From Halomonas sp. I5-271120 (GTDB lineage Bacteria; Pseudomonadota; Gammaproteobacteria; Pseudomonadales; Halomonadaceae): 64,000 nt of DNA. The notes below the pieces were generated by a model. It did not search any database. It was not told where the DNA came from and saw only the letters and a list, made by a program, of their open reading frames with translations. The first letter of the stretch is position 1, and each line of letters starts with the position of its first letter. Below are positions 1 through 7,942 of this stretch, one piece after another. A program made the translations under genes and the position numbers. The stretch covers positions 2,232,001-2,296,000 of the forward strand of contig NZ_CP130701.1 of assembly GCF_030553075.1 (NCBI RefSeq). Direction: 5' to 3'.

Positions 1-1004
1 TCATGGGCAGTCGCTTCATCCGCTATTTCACCAATGCCGCTGACGGCGAGATTCCGGTCAGCATCCTCGGCACCCTGATGATGTATCACCTGCCGGGTTT
101 CCTTGAGCTGATCCTGCCGCTGGCCTTCTTCCTTGGTATTCTGTTGGCCTATGGGCAGCTCTATCTCAACAGCGAGATCACCGTGCTGGTGGCCTGCGGA
201 ATGAGCCCCAACCGCCTGCTGAAGATTAGCCTGCTGCCGGCCGCCCTGGTGGCGGTGATGGTGGGTGTGTGTAGCCTGTGGCTGACGCCGGCCGGCGCCG
301 ATCACAACGAGACGCTGATCGAAGAACAGAAGAGCCGGCTCGACTTCGGCGCCCTGGCACCGGGGCGCTTTCAGGACTTCGGCAATGGACGTACCGCCTA
401 TACCGAGTCCTTCAATCAGGACCAGACCCGTATGCAGGAGGTGTTCATCAGCGAGCGTCAGCGGCGCAGTGACGGCACGCCCAGCAACGTGGTGACGCGA
501 GCGGCCGAGGGCTATCAGACCCGCGACGAGGAAACCGACAGTCGCTTCCTGGTCCTCAGTGACGGTCTGCGCTATAGCGTTGATCCCGGCAATCCGGTGG
601 CCGAACGGCTGGCCTTCGAGACCTATGCGGTGCGCCTGTCGCCGGATCGGGCGCCGCGCGCCGCTGACGACCCCGAGCTCGCCAGCACGCCTGAGTTGCT
701 TGAGCGCGGCACGCCACCCGCCATGGCGCAGCTGCAGTGGCGGCTGTCGATGCCGCTGATGGTGCTGGTGCTGACCCTGATCGCCCAACCGCTGTCGAAG
801 GTCAATCCGCGTCAGGGTCGCTTCGGCAAGCTGCTGCCGGCGATCTTCTTGCATATCGCCTATCTGAGCCTGTTGCTCACCGCCAAGGACGCCATCGCCC
901 AGGGCAGCCTGCCGATGACCGTGGGCATGTGGCCGATTCATCTGACATTCCTGATCGTTGGCCTATGGTTGCTGCGTCGCTCGCGGCTGGCGGGGGTGAG
1001 CTGA
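1..1004 (+). CDS. lptF: LptF, LPS export ABC permease (5' end outside window)
   Basis: Inner-membrane permease that, with LptG and the LptB ATPase, extracts lipopolysaccharide and passes it to LptC/LptA. About 333 residues are visible; the family is about 370, and the first visible residues (GSRFIRYFTNAADG) match the end of the first membrane helix and following loop of LptF, so about 30 N-terminal residues lie upstream and the ATG at position 3 is not the start. A periplasmic beta-jellyroll part (about visible residues 95-240) is flanked by hydrophobic helices, ending in WLLRRSRL. The stop overlaps the lptG start (TGATG), which implies coupled translation. Confidence 0.95.
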   Translation, partial: MGSRFIRYFTNAADGEIPVSILGTLMMYHLPGFLELILPLAFFLGILLAYGQLYLNSEITVLVACGMSPNRLLKISLLPAALVAVMVGVCSLWLTPAGADHNETLIEEQKSRLDFGALAPGRFQDFGNGRTAYTESFNQDQTRMQEVFISERQRRSDGTPSNVVTRAAEGYQTRDEETDSRFLVLSDGLRYSVDPGNPVAERLAFETYAVRLSPDRAPRAADDPELASTPELLERGTPPAMAQLQWRLSMPLMVLVLTLIAQPLSKVNPRQGRFGKLLPAIFLHIAYLSLLLTAKDAIAQGSLPMTVGMWPIHLTFLIVGLWLLRRSRLAGVS

Positions 1005-2068
1005 TGCTGCTCGATCGTCTCGACCGTTACATCGCCCGCAACGTGCTGGCGGCAATCCTCGTGGTGCAGGTGGTGCTGCTGGGCCTCGACCTGGTCATCA
1101 CCTACATCAATGATCTGGGCGACGTCGAAGGCGGATATAGCGCTTTCGACGTGCTGATCTACCTGATCATGCGGCTGCCCTATCGCTTCTATCAGTATGC
1201 GCCGGTGGGGGTGCTGATCGGCTCACTGATCGGACTTGGCAGCATGGCCACCAGCAATGAGCTGACCGTGATGCGCGCCGCCGGGCGCTCGCTGACCCGC
1301 ATTCTTTGGGGGGTGATGAAGCCGGTGATCCTGATCGTGCTGATCCTGTTGGTGATCGCCGAGTTCGTCAGCCCCCGCACCGAGCAGTTCGCCAATGCCT
1401 GGCGCCTTGAGCAGGCGCAAGGCGAGGGCGCCCTGGTCACCGAACGGGGCGGCTGGCAGCGTGAAGGCGATAGCGTCTATCGCTTTGGCGCCATCCGCTC
1501 CGATGACACCGTGCTCGACCTGACGCGCTATCGCTTTGACAACCGCGAGCTGGTGGCGGCGACGCATGCCTCCCAGGCCGTCTGGGAAGAGGATCACTGG
1601 GTACTCAAGAATGTCGATATCACCCGCTTCTTCGAGGATCGCACCGAGGTCGAGCGCCATGCGCGTCTGCAGTGGCAGACCGACCTGACGCCCGAGCAGC
1701 TCAACCGCCTGCTGCGCGATGTCGATAGCCAGGCGCCCAGCGAGCTGTGGGCCTACGCCCGCTATCTCGAAAGCCAGGGCCAGCAGGCCACCCAGCCGCT
1801 GCTGTACTTCTGGCAGAAGCTGCTGCTGCCGCTGACGCTTGGCTCACTGGTGCTGATCGCCGCCTCGTTCGTGTTCGGCCCGCTGCGTAGCGTGGCCGCG
1901 GGAACGCGCGTTTTCTACGGGGTCATCACCGGGCTCTCCTTCAAGTATCTGCAGGACCTGCTGGCGCCGGCCTCCACGGTGTTCGGCTTCTCCCCGGTCT
2001 GGGCGGTGCTGGGGCCGACGCTGGTGTGTGCGGTGCTGGGGCTCTATATGCTGCGACGCAGCGGCTAG
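1004..2068 (+). CDS. lptG: LptG, LPS export ABC permease
   Basis: Partner permease of LptF. The ATG at 1004 overlaps the lptF TGA and gives a 354-residue protein beginning MLLDRLDRYIARNV, the usual LptG start; a longer upstream reading exists in the frame but lies inside lptF. Helices are predicted at about 15-37, 60-80 and 100-122, then a periplasmic domain (about 123-265) and three C-terminal helices. It ends with the LptG-like YMLRRSG. Length and order lptF-lptG are typical of gammaproteobacteria. Confidence 0.96.
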   Translation: MLLDRLDRYIARNVLAAILVVQVVLLGLDLVITYINDLGDVEGGYSAFDVLIYLIMRLPYRFYQYAPVGVLIGSLIGLGSMATSNELTVMRAAGRSLTRILWGVMKPVILIVLILLVIAEFVSPRTEQFANAWRLEQAQGEGALVTERGGWQREGDSVYRFGAIRSDDTVLDLTRYRFDNRELVAATHASQAVWEEDHWVLKNVDITRFFEDRTEVERHARLQWQTDLTPEQLNRLLRDVDSQAPSELWAYARYLESQGQQATQPLLYFWQKLLLPLTLGSLVLIAASFVFGPLRSVAAGTRVFYGVITGLSFKYLQDLLAPASTVFGFSPVWAVLGPTLVCAVLGLYMLRRSG

Positions 2069-2128
2069 GCGAACAGTCCCGGCGTCTCGGTTGTCGCTTT
2101 TTCTGTTGTCCTCGTGCCAGGAGTGCCC

Positions 2129-2638
2129 ATGCGCAAGCGCTTTGCCGACCTCGACCAGACTTGGCCTGCGGGCCTTGGCCGCCGCCTCGGGGCGATGATC
2201 TATGATGCGCTGATTCTGATGGCGATCTGGATGCTGCTGGGCTTCGTGGCCGTGGCCATGAACGGCGGCGAAGCCAACACCTCGCCGCTGTTCCACAGCG
2301 TGCTGTTCGTGGCCACCTTCGCCTTCTTCGCCTTCTTCTGGATGCGCGGCGGCATGACGCTCGGTATGCAGGCCTGGCGGCTGCGCGTCGAGACGCCGGA
2401 AGGCCTCTCGCTGACGCTGCCTCAGTGCCTGATGCGCTTTCTGGTTGCGGGCCTATCGTTCGCGGCACTTGGCCTGGGGTACTGGTGGGTGCTCATCGAC
2501 GGCGAACGACGCGGCTGGTCGGATATCGCCTCGGGCTCGCGGGTGGTGGTGGTGCCGAAGTCTGGAAAGAATAAACCCGGCAAGAATAAATCCGGCAAGA
2601 ATAAGCCTGGTAAAAACGAGCCCGGCAAGCAGGCCTAG
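2129..2638 (+). CDS. RDD family membrane protein with lysine-rich repeat tail
   Basis: A 169-residue inner-membrane protein of unknown function. RDD signatures are visible (GLGRRLGAMIYDALI near the N-terminus, then GMTLGMQAWRLRVE), with three hydrophobic segments. The ATG at 2129 is chosen because CAGGAG lies five bases upstream; a GTG at 2114 is in frame but has no Shine-Dalgarno. The last 25 residues are a basic repeat of GKNKP type encoded by five 15-bp units whose last unit contains the stop codon. RDD proteins have been linked to sodium or osmolyte handling in some halophiles, but nothing here fixes the substrate. Confidence 0.85.
   Translation: MRKRFADLDQTWPAGLGRRLGAMIYDALILMAIWMLLGFVAVAMNGGEANTSPLFHSVLFVATFAFFAFFWMRGGMTLGMQAWRLRVETPEGLSLTLPQCLMRFLVAGLSFAALGLGYWWVLIDGERRGWSDIASGSRVVVVPKSGKNKPGKNKSGKNKPGKNEPGKQA
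2564..2638 (+). repeat. 15-bp tandem repeat forming the RDD protein tail and stop
   Basis: Five successive 15-bp units, starting at 2564, 2579, 2594, 2609 and 2624 (type GGCAAGAATAAACCC), encode GKNKP, GKNKS, GKNKP, GKNEP and GKQA-stop. The last unit holds the TAG. The units have drifted at a few positions. Confidence 0.85.
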
Positions 2639-2727
2639 CGGCCTTACCAGCGGGCGCTCAGACAACGCTCTGGAAGGCCTCTGAGCAGGTCATCGATTTC
2701 GTGGCTGGCAATGTCTTGCAATTCCCT

Positions 2728-2748
2728 ATGCGAATCATTTACATTCAT
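2728..2748. promoter_or_regulatory. Candidate Fur box upstream of bfd
   Basis: ATGCGAATCATTTACATTC, about 30 bases before bfd, agrees at most positions with the classic gammaproteobacterial Fur site form AATGAGAATCATTTGCATT. Iron-repressed bfd is established in related bacteria, so the position is sensible. No footprint or motif scan supports it here. Confidence 0.6.
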
Positions 2749-2774
2749 CTTAGTGCCGATAGCGAGGTGATGTG

Positions 2775-2975
2775 ATGTACGTATGTCTTTGCAAGGGCGT
2801 ATCTGACCGGATGATCCGCGCTGCCGTCAGCGATGGCGCCCGCAGCTGGCGCGAGGTGCGCGAGCGCACCGAGTGTGCGACCCAGTGCGGCAAGTGCGCC
2901 TGCATGGCCAAGACCATCACGCGTGAAGCCATCACCGAGGAAATGCTGTCGCCTGATCTGGCCTACGCGGTCTAG
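2775..2975 (+). CDS. bfd: Bacterioferritin-associated ferredoxin
   Basis: A 66-residue [2Fe-2S] protein that binds bacterioferritin and passes electrons to its haem, releasing stored iron. Cysteines at 4, 6, 38 and 41 form the exact Bfd ligand pattern (CxC, 31 residues, CxxC); C34 and C43 are extra. The ATG at 2775 is preferred to the GTG immediately before it because GAGGTGA lies five bases upstream of the ATG. A probable Fur box precedes it and bfr follows, so the pair covers iron release and storage. Confidence 0.95.
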   Translation: MYVCLCKGVSDRMIRAAVSDGARSWREVRERTECATQCGKCACMAKTITREAITEEMLSPDLAYAV

Positions 2976-3193
2976 GAATGTCTGGCGTCGCTCTGGCGGC
3001 ACGTCGCTGCAAGACGCTTTCGCCCGCGTTCGCATCGCCTTCTCAGTTGTCAGCCATTCCCCTTTAACATCCTGTCCTGATTCGACTTTTTCCGGCTGCT
3101 GGGGGATACTTTCTGCTTTGCGGGCCAGCCAAGGCTGTCCTAATGTTTCAGCGTTCGCCGGCCCCTGGCGAACCCGACTTCGGGAGAGTGGCA

Positions 3194-3667
3194 ATGAAAG
3201 GTGATGCCAAGGTCATCCAGTACCTCAACACCGTGCTCGGCAACGAGCTGGTAGCCATCAACCAGTATTACCTGCATGCCAAGATGTATCAGGACTGGGG
3301 GCTAGCGGCGCTGGGCAAGTGGGAATACGAGGAATCCATCGAGGAGATGAAGCACGCCGATACCCTGATCGAGCGCATCCTCTTCCTCGAGGGCCTGCCC
3401 AACCTGCAGGACTACGGCAAGCTGATGATCGGCGAGAACACCCGCGAGATGCTCGAGTGCGATCTCAAGCTCGAGCATAAGGCTCACGCCGACCTCAAGG
3501 ATGCCATCGCCCATTGCGAGCAGGTGCGTGATTACACCAGCCGCGACCTGTTCCAGAAGATCCTCGACGACGAGGAAGAGCACATCGATCACCTCGAGAC
3601 CGAGCTTGGCCTGATCGACGCGGTGGGCATCCAGAACTACCTGCAAAAGCAGATGCATACGGCCTGA
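3194..3667 (+). CDS. bfr: Bacterioferritin
   Basis: A 157-residue haem-containing ferritin that forms 24-mer iron storage shells. The ferroxidase ligands sit at the canonical places (E18, E51, H54, E94, E127, H130), Y25 is present, and M52 is the axial haem ligand. The start ATG at 3194 follows GGGAGAG with a short spacer; the in-frame extension upstream to 3143 is not Bfr-like. A strong terminator follows. The 218-bp gap after bfd suggests its own promoter, which I could not assign confidently. Confidence 0.97.
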   Translation: MKGDAKVIQYLNTVLGNELVAINQYYLHAKMYQDWGLAALGKWEYEESIEEMKHADTLIERILFLEGLPNLQDYGKLMIGENTREMLECDLKLEHKAHADLKDAIAHCEQVRDYTSRDLFQKILDDEEEHIDHLETELGLIDAVGIQNYLQKQMHTA

Positions 3668-3695
3668 AGCCATCGGCTTCGCGACTGGCTGAACC

Positions 3696-3725
3696 AAAGA
3701 AGGCGCCCCAAGGGGGCGCCTTCTT
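3696..3725 (+). terminator. Rho-independent terminator after bfr
   Basis: Perfect inverted repeat AAAGAAGGCGCCCC / GGGGCGCCTTCTTT with a short loop, 29 bases after the bfr stop. It could also serve the convergent minus-strand gene that ends at 3787. Confidence 0.85.
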
Positions 3726-3786
3726 TGCGTTTGGGTCTTTGAGCTTGGTGCTTTGAGAGGAGGACGGCTAGCGGTTCGGGCCGTTT

Positions 3787-4023
3787 TCAGTCGAAGGCTT
3801 TCTCCAGCGCGAAGCGCGGCACCGGCTCGCCCTGCACTTCGACGCTCTCGCAGAACATGGCAAGTGGCCTGACCCACAGGCCGTAGTCGCCGTAGAGCGC
3901 CCGGTAGATCACCAACGCTTCCTCGGTCTCGCTGTGCTGGGCGACGCCCATGACTTCATAGCGGGCGCCCTTGTAGTGGACATAGATGCCCGGCACCGGG
4001 CGCGGGGATTCATGAGCGATCAT
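3787..4023 (-). CDS. DUF1653 domain protein
   Basis: A 78-residue protein with the DUF1653 pattern: PGIYVHYKGARYEVMGVAQHSETEE, then VIYRALYGDYGLWVRPLAMF. The function of the family is unknown. The ATG at 4023 is chosen because AGGAG lies seven bases upstream on the minus strand; it sits inside the 3' end of tcdA (14-bp overlap), so it is probably translationally coupled to that gene. It is the last gene of a truC-tcdA-DUF1653 minus-strand unit. Confidence 0.85.
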   Translation of the reverse strand: MIAHESPRPVPGIYVHYKGARYEVMGVAQHSETEEALVIYRALYGDYGLWVRPLAMFCESVEVQGEPVPRFALEKAFD

Positions 4024-4930
4024 CAAAAGACTCCTCTGAGAGCGTGGCGCTGACCGTATCGGTACCTGTCTCTTTCTCATTCGCCGTATCAGACCCTGTG
4101 TCTGACACATGTTGCTGGGGGCGGGCGGCCTTGCGAGCCAGCCGTGCCATCACCCGGGCGGCAGCGGCAAAGCCGAAGGCACCGGTGACGAAGGTGGCCG
4201 CGCCGAAGCCGCTGGCGCAGTCCAGCCGGGTGCTCTCGCCGTCACTTGGCTTGGTATGGCAGACCTCGCCATCGGCGCCGGGGTAGACCAGCTGCTCGTC
4301 GGAATACACGCACTCGACGCTGAAACGGCGCTTGGGATTGCGGGAAAAACCGTAGTCGCGGCGCAGCCGGGCGCGCACCTTGGCAAGCAACGGGTCTTGC
4401 TCGGTACGGCTTAGGTCGGCGATGCGGATGCGGGTCGGGTCGAGCTGGCCGCCGGCGGCGCCGGTCACGGTCAGGCCGAGCTTGCGCCGCTTGCACCAGG
4501 CGATTAGCGCTGCCTTGGCGATCACACTGTCGATGGCATCGACCACATGATCGGCGTCGGCGGGAATCCGTTCGGCCAGGTTGGTAGGGGTGACGAAGGC
4601 CGTGTCCGCGACCACCTCGATGCCCGGCGAGATCGCCCGGCAGCGCTCGGCCAGCACCTCGACCTTGGGCCGGCCGATGGTGCCGTCCAGTGCATGTAGC
4701 TGGCGATTGACGTTGGACACGCAGACATCATCAAGATCGATCAGCGTCAGCTTGCCGATACCGGCCCGCGCCAGGGCCTCTACCGTCCAACTGCCCACAC
4801 CGCCAACACCCACCACGACCACATGGGCATGACGAAAGTAGGCGGCGGCGCGCTGGCCATAGAGGCGTCGGATGCCGCCGAAGCGGAAGTCATAGTCGGT
4901 ATCGTCAAGAGTCGGGTCAGTGTCGGTCAT
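4010..4930 (-). CDS. tcdA: tRNA threonylcarbamoyladenosine dehydratase (TcdA/CsdL)
   Basis: E1-like (ThiF/MoeB fold) enzyme that uses ATP to cyclise the t6A37 modification to ct6A in ANN-decoding tRNAs. The nucleotide-binding loop VVGVGGVGSWTVEALAR is near residues 38-54, followed by LIDLDDVCVSNVNRQ. The body matches the family, but about 35 residues beyond the usual end (after RLARKAARPQQ) form a Thr/Asp/Ser-rich tail, making 306 residues against about 268 in E. coli. The start overlaps the end of truC by four bases. Confidence 0.92.
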   Translation of the reverse strand: MTDTDPTLDDTDYDFRFGGIRRLYGQRAAAYFRHAHVVVVGVGGVGSWTVEALARAGIGKLTLIDLDDVCVSNVNRQLHALDGTIGRPKVEVLAERCRAISPGIEVVADTAFVTPTNLAERIPADADHVVDAIDSVIAKAALIAWCKRRKLGLTVTGAAGGQLDPTRIRIADLSRTEQDPLLAKVRARLRRDYGFSRNPKRRFSVECVYSDEQLVYPGADGEVCHTKPSDGESTRLDCASGFGAATFVTGAFGFAAAARVMARLARKAARPQQHVSDTGSDTANEKETGTDTVSATLSEESFDDRS

Positions 4931-5718
4931 GGCGTCGGTATCGCTGCTTGAGTCGTTGACGGTTCGGTTTCGGCCTTTTCGAAGCGGTGGCCATGGCGGG
5001 GCAGATGGGCGTTCCAGCCGAAGCGCGCAAACAGCTGCGTCATGTCGTCTTCGAGTCCGGCGCTCACGGTCAGGCGCTCACCGGTCACCGGATGCTCAAG
5101 GCTCATTTCGACTGCCGCTAGCAACAGCCGGGACGTGTCCAGGTTCTCGCTGAAAAAGCGGTTGTGGTTGCCCTTGCCGTGCCTCGCATCGCCGATGATC
5201 GGATAGCCGCGCCGCGATAGATGGCGGCGGATCTGGTGGCGGCGCCCGGTCAGCGGGCGCGCCTCCATCAGTGAATAGCGGGCGCTGGGATAACGGTCGA
5301 CCCGCACCGGCAGTTCGACGCTATCCAGGCGCCGGACCTCGGTAGTCGCCGCCATCGCCGGCATCTCGGCCTTGGGCCGACGACCATCTTCCTCGCGCAG
5401 GGCATAGTCGAGGCACTCGGCCTCAGGGCCGTGGCCGCGCACCACCGCCAGATAGCGCTTGCTGACCCGTTGCTCGGCGAAGGCCTCGCCGAGAGTGCGG
5501 GCAATCTCGGAAGACAGCGCGAACACCAGCACCCCGGAGGTCGGCCGGTCCAGGCGATGCACCGGATAGACGTGGCGGCCCAACTGATCGCGCAGCAGCT
5601 GCAGCGCGAAGCGTGTCTCGCCGCGCGCCAGCGCCGTGCGATGCACCAAAAGCCCCGAGGGCTTGGCGATAACGACCAGGGCATCGTCCTGATAAAGGAT
5701 AGGAAGCGGTGTGGACAT
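4927..5718 (-). CDS. truC: tRNA pseudouridine(65) synthase TruC
   Basis: RluA-family pseudouridine synthase, 263 residues. The catalytic motif HRLDRPTSGVLVFA (Asp of HRLDR) and the TruC-type ILYQDDALVVIAKPSGLLVHR N-terminus are clear. TruC isomerises U65 in the T-stem region of certain tRNAs. The gene shares an operon with tcdA, another tRNA modification gene, through a four-base ATGA-type overlap. The last 20 residues are low-complexity (EKAETEPSTTQAAIPTP). No strong Shine-Dalgarno is visible before the ATG. Confidence 0.9.
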   Translation of the reverse strand: MSTPLPILYQDDALVVIAKPSGLLVHRTALARGETRFALQLLRDQLGRHVYPVHRLDRPTSGVLVFALSSEIARTLGEAFAEQRVSKRYLAVVRGHGPEAECLDYALREEDGRRPKAEMPAMAATTEVRRLDSVELPVRVDRYPSARYSLMEARPLTGRRHQIRRHLSRRGYPIIGDARHGKGNHNRFFSENLDTSRLLLAAVEMSLEHPVTGERLTVSAGLEDDMTQLFARFGWNAHLPRHGHRFEKAETEPSTTQAAIPTP

Positions 5719-6278
5719 GAAACGACTGCGACCGAAAAAGGGCGCCCATTGTCGCCGCTTGGCGTGGGGATGTCATCCGCCTGGCGGGTACTGCAAGGGT
5801 CGTCAGGCCAAAGCCCCGACGGCTTGCCTGCCGCCTCATGCCTTTTTCATGGCCGATGCCAAGGTATGGCTGACCCGGTGAGTGAATCATGCCTAGCGTT
5901 GACCCTGCACATGGGAAAATCATTCCTCGGTGCTAGGCTGAGCACCAGATAACCAAGAACAATCTAATGACACCGCCCATACGCAGGGATACCTATATGG
6001 CAACGGCTTCATCTGTGTCTCGCATTACCCAGTTCGCCGGCATTTGCCTTGTTGGTAAATACTGCGCGCCCGGCTATCCGAGGCGGCAGTCCGTTTTCGA
6101 CATGATGTGCACATGGACTCGCTGATTCACCCCGAGGCTCACCCGCACAAGGATCGCTCGGCGTATGTCTTGTTTGATGGTGCAGGTAAGGCGGAGCGTA
6201 GGCGTGAAAGGCTAAGCGACGATATGACGGAGTCGGCGTCATGATAGCGGCTACCGCCGCAAAGCAAGCGTGCTGGCA
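5719..6278. other. Gap without convincing gene, upstream of cassette array
   Basis: I see no supported coding region. Short open stretches exist (for example from ATG 5997 and ATG 6113, each about 43 codons) but lack good ribosome sites, so they may be decayed fragments. The left part has the composition of the core genome; AT content rises toward 6300, where the accessory patch begins. An integron integrase, which might be expected here, is not present. Confidence 0.5.
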
Positions 6279-6427
6279 AAGGCAACATGCGCGTTTATTG
6301 GTGTTATATAGCCACGTAAACGAAAACAAACAGAAAAATCAATGGGTTGGTGTGGTGGTATGAGAATGTTGAACGCGCGTGCTCGTTCAAGTCAATAAAC
6401 GAGCGCGCTGTCTAATACCTGTTGGGC
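6279..6427 (+). other. Possible degenerate attC-like palindrome before first cassette gene
   Basis: The arm CAACATGCGCGTTTATTG (from about 6283) is matched by CAATAAACGAGCGCGC (about 6392-6407) and CTGTTG (about 6419-6424), so the two sides can pair with bulges. The right end GTTGGGC (6421-6427) is a perfect GTTRRRY core-site sequence, and the ATG of the first gene lies nine bases after it, the usual geometry of a cassette start. The asymmetry is larger than in typical attC sites, so this is tentative. Confidence 0.35.
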
Positions 6428-6435
6428 AGATTGAT

Positions 6436-7293
6436 ATGAGACACGTGGAAGCGAACTTTTATTCGGACTGGGTAGCGGAGCTCCGCCAAGAGCTTGGCCA
6501 GCTTGGTTATCAAGTGTCGTCGCGACCTGACGAGGAGGTCGTCCGTGTTTATTTGAATTTGCAAAAACGGCTAGTAGAGCCAAAGCCAAGGAAAGTCCAC
6601 CGCTCCAAAGAATTTCAATGTCCGGCTGAACTACAGAATGGTTTGTCCGTCGCCGAATGCGCGATGCGCCGGGGAGATGATCTCACTCCCCACTTAAGTA
6701 AACTTATCAAGCGAGCAGACTATGATGATCCCCTTCTCAATCATTGGGGAATCCATCATCTCCATCTGGGCACGAATATAGACTCTGATCAGTTCGTAGA
6801 AAGAACAGGTCCACTCCTTTTCGCTATGTTCGACTCGGAGTGCGCTTACCTGATTAATGTGTACTCACATGGGGCATGGGCCATGCAAGATATGGTTCGT
6901 ATCCTGCACGACAATTGGCCCGAGAGCATTGAACCGTATCGGCTGAACAATGTTATCGGCTTAGCCAATTCCGTCAGCGACCAAGATGTCAAGGTGGTTA
7001 GGAAGAAGAATGTTAATACCTTTGTTGAGATCGCCCCAAACATTGTGTACGCACCAATTGGCGGCGGTTCGGCTTCTTCTGGCATCAGCGTTGACGTGGT
7101 AAGGCAAGCTGATTTCATAAAGGAGCAATTAGAAGAATTGGAGCGTGCGGTTGTGGAGAATATTGAAGAAATCGCCGAGAAGGCGCGAGAGAAAGGCATT
7201 AGTCTCCCAAAGAAACCTAGGTTCGAACTAAAGGAGCAGGATGGTAAGTCGTATGCTGTAGAAGCTGATACGAGAATAGGGGTGCCGCTTTGA
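6436..7293 (+). CDS. Cassette gene 1: unknown protein with HHLHLG motif
   Basis: A 285-residue protein I do not recognise. Visible features are a histidine-rich motif WGIHHLHLG at about residues 104-112, a following RTGPLLFAMFD strand, HGAW near 160, and a charged, probably coiled-coil segment (about 215-255) near the C-terminus. The clustered histidines would suit a metal-dependent or RNase-like active site, but that is speculation. The start ATG at 6436 lies just after a GTTRRRY-like site; a GTG at 6379 is in frame but would run through the palindrome. Codon use is AT-richer than in neighbouring core genes. Confidence 0.7.
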   Translation: MRHVEANFYSDWVAELRQELGQLGYQVSSRPDEEVVRVYLNLQKRLVEPKPRKVHRSKEFQCPAELQNGLSVAECAMRRGDDLTPHLSKLIKRADYDDPLLNHWGIHHLHLGTNIDSDQFVERTGPLLFAMFDSECAYLINVYSHGAWAMQDMVRILHDNWPESIEPYRLNNVIGLANSVSDQDVKVVRKKNVNTFVEIAPNIVYAPIGGGSASSGISVDVVRQADFIKEQLEELERAVVENIEEIAEKAREKGISLPKKPRFELKEQDGKSYAVEADTRIGVPL

Positions 7294-7309
7294 ACGGTTT
7301 TGAATATAT

Positions 7310-7368
7310 GCCCAGCAATGCAATGCAGCCGACGCTCGTACCTCGCGCGGCTGATGGTTGCCTTTAGC
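7310..7368 (+). other. attC-like site A (59 bp)
   Basis: Begins GCCCAGC (one mismatch to RYYYAAC) and ends CTTTAGC (two mismatches to GTTRRRY). Inner arms CAGCC / GGCTG and CAA / TTG are complementary with unpaired bases between them. It starts 16 bases after the stop of cassette gene 1 and ends just before the AAGGAGG of cassette gene 2. Confidence 0.5.
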
Positions 7369-7382
7369 CGCAAGGAGGATCA

Positions 7383-7841
7383 ATGCCAACTAGGCAGGAA
7401 ATCGCCAAATCTCTTGAATCAATCTTCTCTGGAATTTCCCATTTAAATGAGTCCTTCCCGGATCGCCAGTTTACTATCGATGGGCGATTGGTTGGTGACA
7501 TTGGTGAGGTGATTGCGGCGATGGTTTATGAGATAGATCTTGATGAAGTTTCTCAGCATACCCACGATGGGACTGCTTCGAATCTTGGCCGTGTACAGAT
7601 TAAGGCAACTTTTCAGGATGCGCTCACTTTCAAAACCGTTCCCGAGTACTATCTGGGTATCAAGATCAACCGGGATGGCACATTTGAAGAAATTTATAAT
7701 GGTCCCGGGCAGCCGATTTTCGATCACTATGCGCATCGTTCTGGCATTGGTGAAAAATTGCTCCGATTCCCTAATGCACAGTTAAAAGAGCTGTCCGCAA
7801 AAGTTCCGGAAGAGCAGCGAATTCTCAGGCGGGGCGGCTAA
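7383..7841 (+). CDS. Cassette gene 2: PD-(D/E)XK-like small protein
   Basis: A 152-residue protein. The order GRLVGDIGE (E42), HDG (D62), then VQIKAT (Q72, K74) looks like the E-D-(E/Q)xK core of the restriction-endonuclease-like fold, with Q in place of E. From memory it resembles a DUF6998-type domain, but I could not search. AAGGAGG lies four bases upstream of the ATG at 7383. The gene is AT-rich relative to its surroundings and lies between two attC-like sites, so it reads as a mobile cassette. The partner or target is unknown. Confidence 0.7.
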   Translation: MPTRQEIAKSLESIFSGISHLNESFPDRQFTIDGRLVGDIGEVIAAMVYEIDLDEVSQHTHDGTASNLGRVQIKATFQDALTFKTVPEYYLGIKINRDGTFEEIYNGPGQPIFDHYAHRSGIGEKLLRFPNAQLKELSAKVPEEQRILRRGG

Positions 7842-7919
7842 CAAGGCCCGGCACGGTGACGGCGTTTCCGTTTCGGCTTCGCCTCCACTAAAAGCCGCGC
7901 ATGCTGGCGGCGCTAGCTA
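7836..7919 (+). other. attC-like site B (about 84 bp)
   Basis: Starts GGCTAACAAGG, the classic left end of many attC sites, overlapping the TAA stop of cassette gene 2, and ends GGCGCTAGCT. The arms GCTAAC..GCC..GCA..G.CGGC and the reverse complement of the right side align with interruptions, as expected for a structured single-strand recombination site. Cassette gene 3 has AAGGAGG 12 bases after the right end. Confidence 0.65.
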
Positions 7920-7942
7920 TTTTGTGGTGATAAGGAGGGTGA

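Noticed and set aside
5997..6242. Two short open frames (about 43 codons each) before the cassette array
   Set aside because: No ribosome sites, no recognisable motif and frames inconsistent with one another; kept only as a remark on possible decayed sequence.
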